Assembly (NCBI GenBank): GCA_029552745.1
Contig: JAKPDK010000184.1
Location: 310,001 to 374,000 of the forward strand
DNA length: 64,000 nt
Direction of reading: 5' to 3'
From: Candidatus Hydrogenedentota bacterium
GTDB taxonomy: Bacteria; Hydrogenedentota; Hydrogenedentia; Hydrogenedentales; SLHB01
The notes beneath the pieces are model-generated. The model searched no databases. It was not told the DNA's origin and worked only from the letters and a program-made list of their open reading frames with translations. This document shows, in pieces, positions 48,720 through 58,887 of the stretch; position 1 is the stretch's first letter; each line of letters begins with the position of its first letter. Position numbers and translations under genes: made by a program.

Positions 48720-49391
48720 ATGCATTTTCAACGGGCACTGAAAGCCCTAAAAATCCGGGCTTTGGATCTGGGCGCTTTGGTGGAAGAACAAGTACGCGTA
48801 GCAGTGCGCGCCATTGAAGAACGCGACGAAGACCTCGCACAACGGGTGTTTCAAAACGACGACCAAATCGACAATGCCGAAGTCGAGATCGAAGAAGAAT
48901 GCTTAAAGATGCTGGCTCTTTACCATCCGGTCGCCGAGGACTTGCGATTTATCGTTGCCGTACTCAAAATCAACAATGATCTGGAACGGATCGGCGATGT
49001 GGCTGTAAACATCGCGGAACGCGCTGTCTTTCTTGCAAACCGCCCTCCCATTCAAACGAAAATATCTTTTAAGGTGATGGCGGAAAAGACCCAACGCATG
49101 CTAAAACTCAGTCTCGACTCGCTCGTAGACTTGGATGCCGACCGTGCGTACGTAGTCATCGCAGCCGATGACGAAGTGGATGCCTTAAATCGTCAGAGTT
49201 ATATCGACGTACAGGAAGGCATTCGTCTCTATCCTAAAGAAACGCCCGATTTATTGCATCTACTCAGCGTATCGCGACACTTGGAACGTATTGCAGACCT
49301 CGCGGCAAGCATTGCAGAAGAGGTCATCTATATGGTTCGAGGGGAAATTGTGCGCCACCGGCTCGAAGACTATTTGGGCACCCTCTCTTAA
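48720..49391 (+). CDS. phoU: Second PhoU protein
   Basis: 223 residues from ATG 48720 (MHFQRALKALKIRALDLG); GTG 48690 is an alternative with no better ribosome-binding site. PhoU repeats: KINNDLERIGDVAVNIAERAVF and SVSRHLERIADLAASIAEEVIY. In the second half Gly-Asp of ERIGD is Ala-Asp and Asn-Ile is Ser-Ile, so its second metal cluster may be altered. It is separate from the pst operon and divergent from pstS, sharing the bidirectional repeat cassette. Two PhoU paralogues around one pst operon suggest distinct roles, for example one for the transporter and one for a sensor or polyphosphate. Confidence 0.93.
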   Translation: MHFQRALKALKIRALDLGALVEEQVRVAVRAIEERDEDLAQRVFQNDDQIDNAEVEIEEECLKMLALYHPVAEDLRFIVAVLKINNDLERIGDVAVNIAERAVFLANRPPIQTKISFKVMAEKTQRMLKLSLDSLVDLDADRAYVVIAADDEVDALNRQSYIDVQEGIRLYPKETPDLLHLLSVSRHLERIADLAASIAEEVIYMVRGEIVRHRLEDYLGTLS

Positions 49392-49418
49392 TGTGCTATA
49401 GACCTCGCGAGCATAATC

Positions 49419-50456
49419 ATGAAAGCCAACGAATGGATTGACCTTCGAAGTGACACGGTAACGCGCCCCAGCTCAGGGATGCGCCGCGCAATGGCAAATG
49501 CCGAAGTCGGCGACGATGTCTTCGGAGAGGACCCCACGGTGGAACGTCTTCAAACCCTGGCTGCCAACCTTGCGCAAAAAGAGGCTGCGCTCTTTGTGCC
49601 GTCCGGAACGATGGCGAATCTCTTGGCGGTGCTGGCACAAACGCGCCCAGGTGACAGCGTGATTCTTCATCGAGATGCCCACCCATATCAGTATGAATCA
49701 GGCAACATGGCAGCCGTCGCCGGAGTACTGCCCGTGACTCTTCCCGGGGATTTCGGCATCCTTAATCCGGAAAATGTCCAAAGTCATATTGATTCCGGCG
49801 CAGATCATCACCGCTCGCCGACTACCCTGATCTCTATTGAAAATACGACCAATCGAGGTGGCGGCGCCATATATCCGGTTACAACGGTGCAGAAATTGGG
49901 CGAGATTTCACGGAGACACGGACTTCGACTACACTGTGACGGCGCGCGAATCTTCCATGCCCTGGTGGAGCTCGGTATCCCCTTGTCGGAATACGCTCAA
50001 CACGTTCATACCCTCAGTTTTTGCTTTTCCAAAGGATTGGGAGCTCCCGTAGGCTCCATACTCCTTGGTGACAAGCAGACCATTGAAAGAGCCCACCGGT
50101 TTCGCAAAATGTTGGGCGGCGGCATGCGCCAAGCGGGCGTCTTGGCAGCCGCTGCCCTCTACGCGCTCGAGAATAACGTGGAACGTCTTAAAGACGACCA
50201 CAAACGAGCGAGAATTTTTCGCGAGGAACTCGAGAAATCGTGTGCGATTTCTTTTCCATTGCCGTCTCCTACAAATATTGTTTATTTGGATGTGAGCGAT
50301 GCACCCTCGCTTGCTTCGAGGCTGCGCGAATGGGGGATACTCGTACTGCCCGTCTCGAAGACTCGGGTGCGCGCCGTATTTCATTTGGACATCGACGATG
50401 GAAAACTCCACCGTGCCATCGAGGCATTTCGAAACGTAATCCCTCGATGCTTGTAG
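49419..50456 (+). CDS. ltaE: Low-specificity L-threonine aldolase
   Basis: 345 residues, PLP fold type I. N-terminal [33 protein letters not shown] (short form [10 protein letters not shown]) is diagnostic. Active-site features: [43 protein letters not shown] (Asp to pyridine N), and the PLP lysine in [11 protein letters not shown]. Cleaves threonine/allo-threonine to glycine and acetaldehyde. It starts 28 bases after the second phoU and is followed 19 bases later by the radical SAM gene, so read-through transcription is likely, although the functions look unrelated. Confidence 0.93.
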   Translation: MKANEWIDLRSDTVTRPSSGMRRAMANAEVGDDVFGEDPTVERLQTLAANLAQKEAALFVPSGTMANLLAVLAQTRPGDSVILHRDAHPYQYESGNMAAVAGVLPVTLPGDFGILNPENVQSHIDSGADHHRSPTTLISIENTTNRGGGAIYPVTTVQKLGEISRRHGLRLHCDGARIFHALVELGIPLSEYAQHVHTLSFCFSKGLGAPVGSILLGDKQTIERAHRFRKMLGGGMRQAGVLAAAALYALENNVERLKDDHKRARIFREELEKSCAISFPLPSPTNIVYLDVSDAPSLASRLREWGILVLPVSKTRVRAVFHLDIDDGKLHRAIEAFRNVIPRCL

Positions 50457-50474
50457 TAATGAACACAGACGATT

Positions 50475-51428
50475 ATGACGATCAAAAACGAGAGCAAACT
50501 TCGGGATCCTTCGTATGTCCGTCTTGCCGCAAACGGCGAGCTGCAAAAGCGGGCTGCAGTAGCCCGTCATTTGCTTGAATCCTGCGAATTATGCCCGCGA
50601 AAATGCCGCGCCCGTCGCACCGAAGGTCAGGCTGGGGCATGCCGCACGCTTGACAAAGCCGTCGTTTACGGCGCCCATCCCCATTTCGGTGAAGAAAGCC
50701 CCTTGGTTGGACGGCACGGGTCAGGAACTATCTTCTTTTCGCACTGCAACCTGGCTTGTCTGTTTTGCCAAAACTATGAAATCAGCGCACAAGGCAAGGG
50801 AAACCCCATAGATTCCAGAACCTTGGCGCACCTCATGCTCGAGCTCCAACAGATGGAATGCCACAACATCAACTTCGTCTCTCCCTCACATGTTGTCCCA
50901 CAGATTTTGGAAGCCGTGGCCTACGCAGCGGAAAAAGGGTTACACATACCCCTGGTATACAATTCGGGAGGATACGACGCTGTGGAAACGCTGCAACTTC
51001 TTGACGGGGTGATCGATATTTATATGCCCGACATGAAATATGGTGATGCAGAAATGGGCCAGCGGCTATCGGGAGTGCCCGACTACCCAAATGTCAATCA
51101 GGCGGCTGTTTTGGAGATGCACCGACAAGTTGGCGACCTTGTGTTGGACCAAGCCGGAGTCGCCAGGCGCGGCTTGTTGGTTCGTCATCTGGTATTGCCC
51201 GGAGGACTAGCTGGGACGGAAGCCATTGCGCGATTCTTAGCCACGGAAGTTTCTCGAAACACCTACGTAAACGTTATGGCACAATATCGTCCCCTTTTTT
51301 GTGCGGACCAGTATCCTCCTATCAACCGCCGCATTACCGGGCAAGAGTACCGGGAAGCGCTGGGCATTATGGAAAAACACGGGCTCTGGCGGTTGGACAG
51401 TCGACAACAGAATGTTTTGTCCTTCTGA
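50475..51428 (+). CDS. PflX-like radical SAM protein
   Basis: 317 residues, COG1313 (pyruvate-formate-lyase-activating-enzyme-like PflX). An N-terminal Cys cluster LLESCELCPRKCRA precedes the radical SAM core: HCNLACLFCQNYEIS (CxxxCxxC 4Fe-4S/SAM motif). Then NINFVSPSHVVPQILEA, YNSGGYD, DIYMPDMKYGD and the C-terminal MAQYRPLFCADQYPPINRRIT typical of the family. Oxygen-sensitive enzyme of unknown substrate, thought to activate a glycyl-radical or other protein. Near its start it follows ltaE by 19 bases. It converges with the hybrid kinase. Confidence 0.88.
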   Translation: MTIKNESKLRDPSYVRLAANGELQKRAAVARHLLESCELCPRKCRARRTEGQAGACRTLDKAVVYGAHPHFGEESPLVGRHGSGTIFFSHCNLACLFCQNYEISAQGKGNPIDSRTLAHLMLELQQMECHNINFVSPSHVVPQILEAVAYAAEKGLHIPLVYNSGGYDAVETLQLLDGVIDIYMPDMKYGDAEMGQRLSGVPDYPNVNQAAVLEMHRQVGDLVLDQAGVARRGLLVRHLVLPGGLAGTEAIARFLATEVSRNTYVNVMAQYRPLFCADQYPPINRRITGQEYREALGIMEKHGLWRLDSRQQNVLSF

Positions 51429-51451
51429 ACGCACCTCAGAGAACCGGTACA

Positions 51452-54400
51452 TCAATGACTTCGAGAAGCCAAGTAGTCTAGGAAAACCGCGTGCGTTTCT
51501 TCCTGGGCTCTTTTGAGTTTCTCAAGGACGTTTTCCGCTTGGTCAAGATTGCCGGACGATGCCATCTGTTCCAGAGAGGCTGACAGCTCCCGCATGCGCT
51601 TTGCCCCCATGTTTGCACTGGCGCCTTTCAGCGCATGAGCGGTTATGCGCAGCCCGGCAACATCTTGATTCTTGACAAGGACTGCCATTTCGGCGATTCG
51701 TTCCTTGCTGTCCTCATCAAATGTCTGGATCAATTCACGTTCCAGTTCCACGTCTCCGTCACAGACTTCCTGCAGTCTCGCCAAATCGACCGGGACATCC
51801 ACCGAAGCGGTTGGCAACGGAACCTTTACCGTCTCATCCGAGTCCCCGAGCCATTGCGTCAACACACGGTTCAGCTCGGTCATTTCAATGGGCTTCGCAA
51901 GATAATCGTCCATGCCGGCTTCTTGACAGCGTTCCGCATCGCCTTTCATCGCCAATGCCGTGAGGGCGACAATGGGCGTGTGGCACCCTGCGGGTTCTTT
52001 TTCACGTATGGCACGCGTCGCGGCGCAACCGTCCATCTCCGGCATCTGACAGTCCATCAGGACCAAGTCGTATCTCGAACTCAAGACTGCGGCAACAGCC
52101 TCTCTGCCATTGGAGGCACAATCGCAGTGGTAGCCGAGCCGCTCCAACATGCGGATAGCCACTTTTTGGTTAATCGGATTGTCTTCCACCAGCAGTATCT
52201 TTTTCGTCGTCCGCTTCTTCTCTCGAATACTGTGGCTTGTGACCAGCGGGGGCTCTTGTTGCTTGTCGGTCTGACGGTCTGGATGAACAAGCTCCAACAG
52301 ACAGTCCCGTAACAATCGCTGTTTAACGGGTTTCGTAAGATACGCCGCAATTCCAACCGACCGTGCCCTCGCCGCGTCCCCGCGCTGAGGCGACGAGGTC
52401 AACAAGACCAAATGGGTTTTGGCCGTTTCCGGATTCTGTTTGATCGCATCAGCAACGGCGGCTCCATCCATACCCGGCATCATATAATCCAGCAACACAA
52501 CTTGGAAAGGTTTCCCGCTCGCTGCCGCATCCTGCAGCATGGACAGGGCTTGACGCGGATCACCGGTGTCCTCGACAATACAGCCCCAGTTCTTGAGAAA
52601 TGACCGGAATACTTCACGGTTCGTGGGGCTGTCATCAACAACGAGAATACGTAAGCCTTTTAAGACTTCTTGCGTTTGAACCTTGTCTGCGGTTGGAGCG
52701 GGAACAAGTTCAAAGGGGATCCAAAAGCGGAACGTAGTACCTTTGCCAAGCGTGCTCTCCACCGAAATATCGCCACCCATAAGATTCACAAGCTGTTTGG
52801 ATATCGCAAGCCCTAGACCGGTACCGCCAAATCGACGCGTGATGGAGGAGTCGGCTTGTGTGAATGGTTTGAATAAGGAGGGTATCACCTCCGGAGCAAT
52901 GCCAACGCCCGTGTCGGCGACCTCAAAATGTACCTCGACCTGATTGTCTCGTATCTCACCACGCCGTGTACGAATGACCACTTCCCCATGATCCGTGAAT
53001 TTAACCGCGTTCCCGAGGAGATTTAAAAGAACTTGGCGAAGCCGACCCGGATCGCCTTTTAGCCGTTGTGGCACATCATGCTGAATGAGCACGATCATTT
53101 CCAGACCTTTTTGGTGGGCACGGTGTGCCAACACATCGGCGACATCTTCCACAGTCGTGCGCAGATCGAATTCGATGCGCTCCAAGTCGATTTTGCCGGC
53201 TTCGATCTTAGAAAAATCCAGAATATCGTTTATGACGCTCAAAAGCGCATCGGCGGAACTGCGAACAATTTCGGCAAACTCCCGTTGCTCCTCCGTGAGC
53301 TTCGTCCCCAGAAGAAGTTCCGTCATGCCGATCACCCCGTTAAGCGGGGTGCGAATCTCATGACTCATATTTGCAAGGAAAGCGCTTTTAGCCCGGTTCG
53401 CCGCTTCGGCTTCATATGCCATTTGATTGGCACGCTCAATGGCTTTTTCCAATTCAAGGTTTGTCGCTTCGAGCCACTTCGCATGTTCGGCAAGCAACGT
53501 TTCCGCCCGTTTGCGCCCGGCGATGTCCGTATAGACACCCACCAGCCCAATAACAGCCTCGGAATCATCTCGTATAATGCCACTGCGGAAAATCACCGGA
53601 ACAGTCTTTCCGGAACGGGTGCGCACCTCCGTCTCCCCCTCGTAAGGTTCTCCTCGTAAAGCCGCCGTTGCCGCCGCCCGAGCAAACGCTCGATCGGCAA
53701 ACAAGCCCGTGGCTCCCCCAACACGCCGTAAGGAATGGACATCGTATTCAAAGAGACGCTGAAACGCTTGGTTCACGAAAATGGGTCTGCCGCGCTCGTC
53801 CGATATACCAATAGCGTCACCCGCATGCTCCACCGCAGCACGAATTTTGTACAGCTCCCGTTGCGCCTCTATCCGTTCCGTCACATCGCGAATGACCGCG
53901 ATGGCATGCCATTTCCCTCGATATTGCACACGAGACACCGTGAGTTCCACAGAAAACTCACTGCCATCCTTACGGAGGGCTTGCATCTCCAAGGTGCGTC
54001 CAAAAACGACACCCTTGCCGGTTTTCTGGAAGGTTTCCAGACCCTGATGGGCTTGTTGCAAAACACGCTGAGGCGCTATCAATTCATGTAAATCTTTTCC
54101 CAATACCTCTTGAGGGGTATATCCAAACATGTCCGTTGCGGCTTGGTTCCACGAGCAGACCTTGCCCTCGTCGTCTATCATCACAATGGCATCGACCGTA
54201 GAGGCGGTGATTGTTCGAAAACGTTCCTCGTTTTCACGCAGCTCCGTAATAAAACGAGCGCGATGTTCCTCTACGGCCACCGCAGAAGCAATGATGCTCA
54301 AGAAATGTTTGTCTTCTGCATCGGGCTCATAGTCGTCGGTGTAGACGATACACAAAGACCCGACGCTCCTATCTCCCACCTTGACAGCTTTACCCATATA

Positions 54401-55294
54401 TGTCTTCAAGCCATAGCGAAGAACATTCGGGTCCGTTTCCGCGTATCTTGAGTGCGGCAAATCGGTCACCAGAACGACGTCATCTCCTCCCTGGAGGATA
54501 ACGTCGGTACAGATATGTCCCGAGGCTTTGTCTATGGGATTAAAATCGCCTGGGGTATGCCAACCAGCAAGAGAACACAAAAGGTCACCCTCAAGTCGGT
54601 TGTAAAGGGCACAACCAGCCTGAAGGAGTTCCCCACAGAGGTGTACCAATCGGGTTATGTTTTCGGTCGGGTCTTCCGAAAGGTGCAAGAGACAATCATT
54701 TAGGCGAATAATACGCTCTTCAGAACGCTTCGCTTTGTGAATATCCTCGAATAGACCTTCAAAATACTGGATATTGCCCGAGGTGTCGCGAACGACCTTA
54801 ACAGTAACCGCGACCCAAAAAGGAGTACCGTCTTTGCGACGCATAAGTACTTCGCGACGGACTACTTCCCCCTTTTCCAAGACCTCTTGTATAAGCGCGG
54901 CGCGGTCCGCGGGATCCCTATAGAGTTCCGAAACCGGAATACAAATAAGTTCCGCCACCGAACTGTATCCGAATAACCGCGCAAACGCAGGATTCGCCAT
55001 CAGAAACTTTCCATCCCGATTTGAACGGCATATTCCGACAGGAAGATTGTCCACCAACGTGATATACGGGTCCGTAGCGGAAACAGACTCTCTTCTTCTC
55101 GCATTCCGTAAGATGCGATAAGCTGCGACGCCCAAAACCAAACCCAACAAGAAGCCGCAGAGGACAAGTGCGGCGCCGACTCCGGGTCGATTCATTAAGA
55201 GAGCTGCATAAACCAGCCCGGAAGCATGGGCCGTCGCCGATAGAGGCCACAAAAAGTACCCACGTTCAAGTTTGCGCCTATTATGGGTAATCAT
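51452..55294 (-). CDS. Hybrid sensor histidine kinase with PAS, GAF, two receivers and Hpt
   Basis: 1280 residues, BarA/EvgS-like phosphorelay in one chain. Rough order: short membrane region (residues about 20-62: ASGLVYAALLM, AALVLCGFLLGLVLGVAAY); PAS 1 (75-195); GAF (205-350); PAS 2 (365-480); PAS 3 (490-605). Then a coiled coil; HisKA with SHEIRTPLNGVIGM (about 650); HATPase with N-box LLNLLGNAVKFTD and DTGVGIAP, GGTGLGLAI; receiver 1 (LRILVVDDSPTN, LLDYMMPGMDG); receiver 2 (ILLVEDNPINQ, LMDCQMPEMDG); and Hpt with AHALKGASANMG. All phosphorylation residues are present. Multiple PAS/GAF inputs imply soluble ligand or redox sensing. No cognate response regulator is adjacent, so the output is elsewhere. 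Confidence 0.93.
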   Translation of the reverse strand: MITHNRRKLERGYFLWPLSATAHASGLVYAALLMNRPGVGAALVLCGFLLGLVLGVAAYRILRNARRRESVSATDPYITLVDNLPVGICRSNRDGKFLMANPAFARLFGYSSVAELICIPVSELYRDPADRAALIQEVLEKGEVVRREVLMRRKDGTPFWVAVTVKVVRDTSGNIQYFEGLFEDIHKAKRSEERIIRLNDCLLHLSEDPTENITRLVHLCGELLQAGCALYNRLEGDLLCSLAGWHTPGDFNPIDKASGHICTDVILQGGDDVVLVTDLPHSRYAETDPNVLRYGLKTYMGKAVKVGDRSVGSLCIVYTDDYEPDAEDKHFLSIIASAVAVEEHRARFITELRENEERFRTITASTVDAIVMIDDEGKVCSWNQAATDMFGYTPQEVLGKDLHELIAPQRVLQQAHQGLETFQKTGKGVVFGRTLEMQALRKDGSEFSVELTVSRVQYRGKWHAIAVIRDVTERIEAQRELYKIRAAVEHAGDAIGISDERGRPIFVNQAFQRLFEYDVHSLRRVGGATGLFADRAFARAAATAALRGEPYEGETEVRTRSGKTVPVIFRSGIIRDDSEAVIGLVGVYTDIAGRKRAETLLAEHAKWLEATNLELEKAIERANQMAYEAEAANRAKSAFLANMSHEIRTPLNGVIGMTELLLGTKLTEEQREFAEIVRSSADALLSVINDILDFSKIEAGKIDLERIEFDLRTTVEDVADVLAHRAHQKGLEMIVLIQHDVPQRLKGDPGRLRQVLLNLLGNAVKFTDHGEVVIRTRRGEIRDNQVEVHFEVADTGVGIAPEVIPSLFKPFTQADSSITRRFGGTGLGLAISKQLVNLMGGDISVESTLGKGTTFRFWIPFELVPAPTADKVQTQEVLKGLRILVVDDSPTNREVFRSFLKNWGCIVEDTGDPRQALSMLQDAAASGKPFQVVLLDYMMPGMDGAAVADAIKQNPETAKTHLVLLTSSPQRGDAARARSVGIAAYLTKPVKQRLLRDCLLELVHPDRQTDKQQEPPLVTSHSIREKKRTTKKILLVEDNPINQKVAIRMLERLGYHCDCASNGREAVAAVLSSRYDLVLMDCQMPEMDGCAATRAIREKEPAGCHTPIVALTALAMKGDAERCQEAGMDDYLAKPIEMTELNRVLTQWLGDSDETVKVPLPTASVDVPVDLARLQEVCDGDVELERELIQTFDEDSKERIAEMAVLVKNQDVAGLRITAHALKGASANMGAKRMRELSASLEQMASSGNLDQAENVLEKLKRAQEETHAVFLDYLASRSH

Positions 55295-55489
55295 ACGCCA
55301 AATATAGTGCCAAAGGTTGAGAACTCGATCAACAAAAACATGTGGAAAACAGGTTCCTTTAATGGCGTTATGACGGTCGGTACTAGGCTGAACGATTTAG
55401 CATCACAAGTGGGGCGAAAAGTCTTCTGTGCCTGCTCCTACGGCACACCAGCTCGGGGGAGTTCTCTAACTGGAGCAGAACGACTTCCG

Positions 55490-55897
55490 CTATTTTTCTT
55501 GCTGGAGATGATCCAAGACTTGAGTTGTAACGTTGTCCGCCGTGATGGGAGGATTCAGCCCATTCAGATAGCCAAGGCGTGCAATAAGATCATAGTCAGA
55601 CTGCCGAGCAAAAGAGGTGATGGCGAGGATCGATCGATGACTGGCTTGTTCCATGAGAATCCAGTAGCGCCCCGTCCCCCGTTCCACCTTCTCTTTTTCG
55701 ACTGTCTTAAATTCAGGGGTACTGCGAACTACATCCAGGATGGAAACTTGTCCCGGCTTGTTAAAAGAATCGGGGTTCCCCCAGTATATTTTCTTGAGGT
55801 CCCGCTGTTCGGGGGGTACGGACGCCCCCTCAGATAGCGGCACAAGCCCCACTCCCGAAATTAGGATGAACAGAACGAGTCGGAGTATTCGCTTCAT
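55490..55897 (-). CDS. Small secreted protein of unknown function
   Basis: 135 residues from ATG 55897 with GGAGG 8 bases upstream. Signal peptide RILRLVLFILISGVGLVPLSEGA. The mature part begins SVPPEQRDLKKIYWGNPDSFNKPG and contains EKEKVERGTGRYWILMEQASHRS and YDLIARLGYLNGLNP. No Cys, no recognised domain; the pattern of short amphipathic elements suggests a small alpha/beta periplasmic protein. The neighbouring spacers (55295-55489, 55898-56067) show nothing else. It may be expressed alone. Confidence 0.65.
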   Translation of the reverse strand: MKRILRLVLFILISGVGLVPLSEGASVPPEQRDLKKIYWGNPDSFNKPGQVSILDVVRSTPEFKTVEKEKVERGTGRYWILMEQASHRSILAITSFARQSDYDLIARLGYLNGLNPPITADNVTTQVLDHLQQEK

Positions 55898-56067
55898 AAG
55901 CTTATCCTCCCTACCCACATATGTCTTGCTCAAAGCGAACAGCTTCTCGCTTTCAGTTACTACAATACCCTTTCAATGGAAATAGGTTTCATGGGTAGCC
56001 CCAAAGTGGCGTGTTTCGTACTTTTTCGGAAAAGAAGGGTTTACGGATAGGCAAATAACATTGAAAT

Positions 56068-56089
56068 ATACATATTGAAACCTATGTAT
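56068..56089. promoter_or_regulatory. Inverted repeat ATACATA-N8-TATGTAT, candidate operator
   Basis: A 7-bp perfect inverted repeat with an 8-base centre that overlaps the -35 of the promoter for the GGDEF-like/RHH protein. Ribbon-helix-helix proteins bind such short symmetric sites, so autoregulation is possible. Confidence 0.45.
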
Positions 56090-56103
56090 GTTTTGTGTAT
56101 TAT
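56075..56103 (+). promoter_or_regulatory. Putative promoter of the GGDEF-like/RHH gene (leaderless)
   Basis: TTGAAA, 17-base spacer, TATTAT. Seven bases beyond the -10 is exactly ATG 56110, and there is no Shine-Dalgarno sequence, so the transcript is predicted to be leaderless. Confidence 0.5.
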
Positions 56104-56109
56104 AGAAAT

Positions 56110-56796
56110 ATGCATACAGCTATCGATCCAGAACGGAACATCGAACTGGATAGTTCCCAAATCGATTTCGAAACGGGACTGGCTAGGTATGACGCCTTCT
56201 TGGCATGTTGGCAAGCCGAGACATCTTCTGCTGGTAACCACGGTTCATCCGTATCCATGGCGCTTATTGACTTAGACCGGTTCGGGACCTTAAATAGCCA
56301 GATCGGACGGGCTCAAGCCGATGAGGTGTTACGGCAAACGGCGGGTTTTCTTCTAAACGCAATTGGTTCCGAGGGCAAAGTCTTCCGGTACGGCGGCGAT
56401 GCCTTTGCGGTCGTGATGCCAGGCACCGAAAAAGAACAAGCCTTTTTTCTCATAGAAAAGACCCGCGTCGCATTTGCAGAACTTTCGAAAACAAGAACGC
56501 CAACCGAAAACATTGCTGCAGAAGTCACATTCTCCGCGGGTATTGCCACGTATCCCGACGACGGTGGAACACCGATGGACGTGATTCGAAAAGCAAATGA
56601 GGCAATGTACCGTGCTAAAAACAACGGGCGCAATCGGGTGTGCATCGCGCGGGAAGAAAAAATGGTTACAAAAACAAGCCATTATACCCAGGGGCAGTTG
56701 CAGGGACTCTCCCGTTTAGCGAAACGTATGGGCGTGGGTGAAGCGGTTTTGCTTCGAGAAGCCTTGGATGATTTGTTGCGCAAATACAATGCATAA
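56110..56796 (+). CDS. Degenerate GGDEF-domain protein with C-terminal ribbon-helix-helix-like segment
   Basis: 228 residues from ATG 56110 (GTG 56095 is the ORF-track start). Residues about 20-180 form a GGDEF domain: [32 protein letters not shown], the A-site [14 protein letters not shown] (GGDAF instead of GGDEF) and [37 protein letters not shown]. The A-site Glu needed for metal and catalysis is Ala, so diguanylate cyclase activity is doubtful. The last 40 residues ([35 protein letters not shown]) look like a ribbon-helix-helix DNA-binding unit. The protein may bind GTP or c-di-GMP and repress transcription. It is 26 bases before leuC, so it could affect leuCD. Confidence 0.8.
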   Translation: MHTAIDPERNIELDSSQIDFETGLARYDAFLACWQAETSSAGNHGSSVSMALIDLDRFGTLNSQIGRAQADEVLRQTAGFLLNAIGSEGKVFRYGGDAFAVVMPGTEKEQAFFLIEKTRVAFAELSKTRTPTENIAAEVTFSAGIATYPDDGGTPMDVIRKANEAMYRAKNNGRNRVCIAREEKMVTKTSHYTQGQLQGLSRLAKRMGVGEAVLLREALDDLLRKYNA

Positions 56797-56822
56797 AGCA
56801 TGAGACGATAGGAGCACAGCGT

Positions 56823-58232
56823 ATGGCGAAAAACATCTACGAAAAGATTTGGGAAGCTCACGTGGTTTACGAACAGCCGGGACAGGACAGCATTCTGTAC
56901 ATCGACAGACACTATGTCCATGAAGTAACCTCACCGCAAGCGTTCGAGGGACTGCGCTTGGCAGGCCGAAAGGTGAGACGGCCGGACATGACGTTCGCTA
57001 CAATGGACCACAATATCCCGACGACAGACCGCTCGAAGCCGATAACCGATGCATTGTCCCGGAAACAGGTGGAAACACTGCGCAACAATTGTCGGGAATT
57101 TGGCATACGTTGTTTTGATATAACCGACACGCGCAACGGCATCGTACACGTGATTGGACCCGAGCTAGGATTAACCCAACCCGGAATGACCGTCGTTTGT
57201 GGTGATTCGCATACGGCTACCCATGGGGCGCTGGGCGCTTTGGCGTTCGGTATCGGAACTTCGGAAGTCGAGCATGTACTGGCCACCCAAACGCTGTTAC
57301 AACGCAAGTCAAAAACGATGCAAATCTGTGTAAACGGAACGTTGGCGCCGGGAATCACGGCAAAGGATGTCATTCTAGCCATAATCGGCAAAATCGGGGC
57401 GAACGGAGGAACAGGCTATGTGGTCGAGTACACCGGGGACGTTATACGCAACTTTAGCATGGAAGGAAGGCTCACTATTTGCAACATGAGTATCGAGGCG
57501 GGCGCCCGCGCCGGGCTGGTGTCGCCGGATGATACCACGTTTGCTTACCTGAAAGGACGCGAATACATCCCCAAAGATAAAGCCTGGGAGACGTTGATAT
57601 CGGAATGGAGCGCTTGGGCGTCGGACCCCGGCTGCGGGTATGATCGCACGGTGGAACTGAACGGCGCAGATATTGAGCCGCAAGTGACTTGGGGTACGTC
57701 ACCGGAGATGGTAGCGCCCATTAGTGGACACGTGCCCCACTTAAGTGAAATTACCGACGCGGATCGGCGCGCCGCTGCGGCACGCGCGCTTGAATACATG
57801 GGACTTGCCGAGGGAACGCCCATAACCGACATCCCCGTGAATAAGGTGTTCATCGGATCTTGCACCAATGGGCGATTGGAGGATTTACGAGATGCCGCGC
57901 GTGTGGTGCAAGGGTACAAAGTGGATTCATCCATTGACCAAGCTCTTGTGGTGCCCGGTTCCCAGCAAGTGAAACTGGAGGCAGAGCGAGAGGGTTTGGA
58001 CAAGATATTCCGGGAAGCGGGTTTTGAGTGGCGAGAATCAGGTTGTTCGATGTGTTTAGCAATGAACGATGACCGGCTGAACCCGGGCGACCGTTGCGCA
58101 GCCACGTCGAACCGCAATTTTGAAGGCAGACAAGGCAAAGGCGGGCGGACCCACCTGGTAAGCCCTGCGATGGCCGCTGCCGCCGCTGTTAAGGGACATT
58201 TTGTCGATATTCGTCGTTGGGCGTACAAGTAA
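56823..58232 (+). CDS. leuC: 3-isopropylmalate dehydratase large subunit
   Basis: 469 residues, the normal LeuC length. Isomerises 2- to 3-isopropylmalate in leucine synthesis, with LeuD. Bacterial LeuC N-terminus ([11 protein letters not shown] and [22 protein letters not shown]), [22 protein letters not shown], and the 4Fe-4S Cys residues in [13 protein letters not shown] and GCSMCLAMN. Substrate-binding [21 protein letters not shown] (part: NRNFEGRQG) is intact. AGGAG is close before ATG 56823. It is followed 40 bases later by leuD. Other leu genes are not in the window. Confidence 0.96.
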   Translation: MAKNIYEKIWEAHVVYEQPGQDSILYIDRHYVHEVTSPQAFEGLRLAGRKVRRPDMTFATMDHNIPTTDRSKPITDALSRKQVETLRNNCREFGIRCFDITDTRNGIVHVIGPELGLTQPGMTVVCGDSHTATHGALGALAFGIGTSEVEHVLATQTLLQRKSKTMQICVNGTLAPGITAKDVILAIIGKIGANGGTGYVVEYTGDVIRNFSMEGRLTICNMSIEAGARAGLVSPDDTTFAYLKGREYIPKDKAWETLISEWSAWASDPGCGYDRTVELNGADIEPQVTWGTSPEMVAPISGHVPHLSEITDADRRAAAARALEYMGLAEGTPITDIPVNKVFIGSCTNGRLEDLRDAARVVQGYKVDSSIDQALVVPGSQQVKLEAEREGLDKIFREAGFEWRESGCSMCLAMNDDRLNPGDRCAATSNRNFEGRQGKGGRTHLVSPAMAAAAAVKGHFVDIRRWAYK

Positions 58233-58272
58233 ACGCTTGCATGAGTTAGGCTAGTAAAAACGGAGACAGGTC

Positions 58273-58869
58273 ATGGAGAAATTTGTGACGTTACACGGGT
58301 TGGTTGCCCCGTTGGATCGGATGAATGTGGATACGGATCAGATCATTCCGAAACAATTTCTGAAACGGATTGAACGCACGGGCTATGCGGACGCCTTGTT
58401 TTATGATTGGCGTTTTTTGGCAGATGGAAAGACGCCAAATCCGGACTTTGAGCTTAACGCCCCCCGGTATCAAGGCGCCTCTATCTTACTTGCACGAGAT
58501 AACTTTGGTTGTGGATCTTCTCGGGAACATGCGCCCTGGGCGTTGCATGACTACGGGTTCCGGTGTATTCTTGCCCCATCGTTTGCCGACATCTTTTACA
58601 ACAACTGTTTTAACAACGGTCTTTTGCCGATCCGACTGGATGGAAAAATAGTAGACAAGTTGTTCCACGAGGTTCGTGCATGCGAGGGATATGCCCTTGA
58701 TGTAAACCTGCCCGACCAGACGATTGCAACGCCGTCCGGAGAGGTCATTTCGTTCGAGATTGGGGCTTTCCTGAAAGAGCGTTTACTAAACGGATGGGAC
58801 CAGATCGCATTGACCTTGCGCCATGAAGATAAAATTCTCGCATACGAACGTGCCAGGGGTATAATATAA
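58273..58869 (+). CDS. leuD: 3-isopropylmalate dehydratase small subunit
   Basis: 198 residues. Swivel domain of isopropylmalate isomerase: [21 protein letters not shown] at the start, then [21 protein letters not shown] with the substrate-binding GSSRE, and [17 protein letters not shown]. All motifs match the long bacterial LeuD class. GGAGACAGG precedes ATG 58273. Forms the heterodimer with LeuC. A stem-loop lies between this gene and cstA. Confidence 0.96.
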   Translation: MEKFVTLHGLVAPLDRMNVDTDQIIPKQFLKRIERTGYADALFYDWRFLADGKTPNPDFELNAPRYQGASILLARDNFGCGSSREHAPWALHDYGFRCILAPSFADIFYNNCFNNGLLPIRLDGKIVDKLFHEVRACEGYALDVNLPDQTIATPSGEVISFEIGAFLKERLLNGWDQIALTLRHEDKILAYERARGII

Positions 58870-58887
58870 AAACAGTCATGTAGTGCG

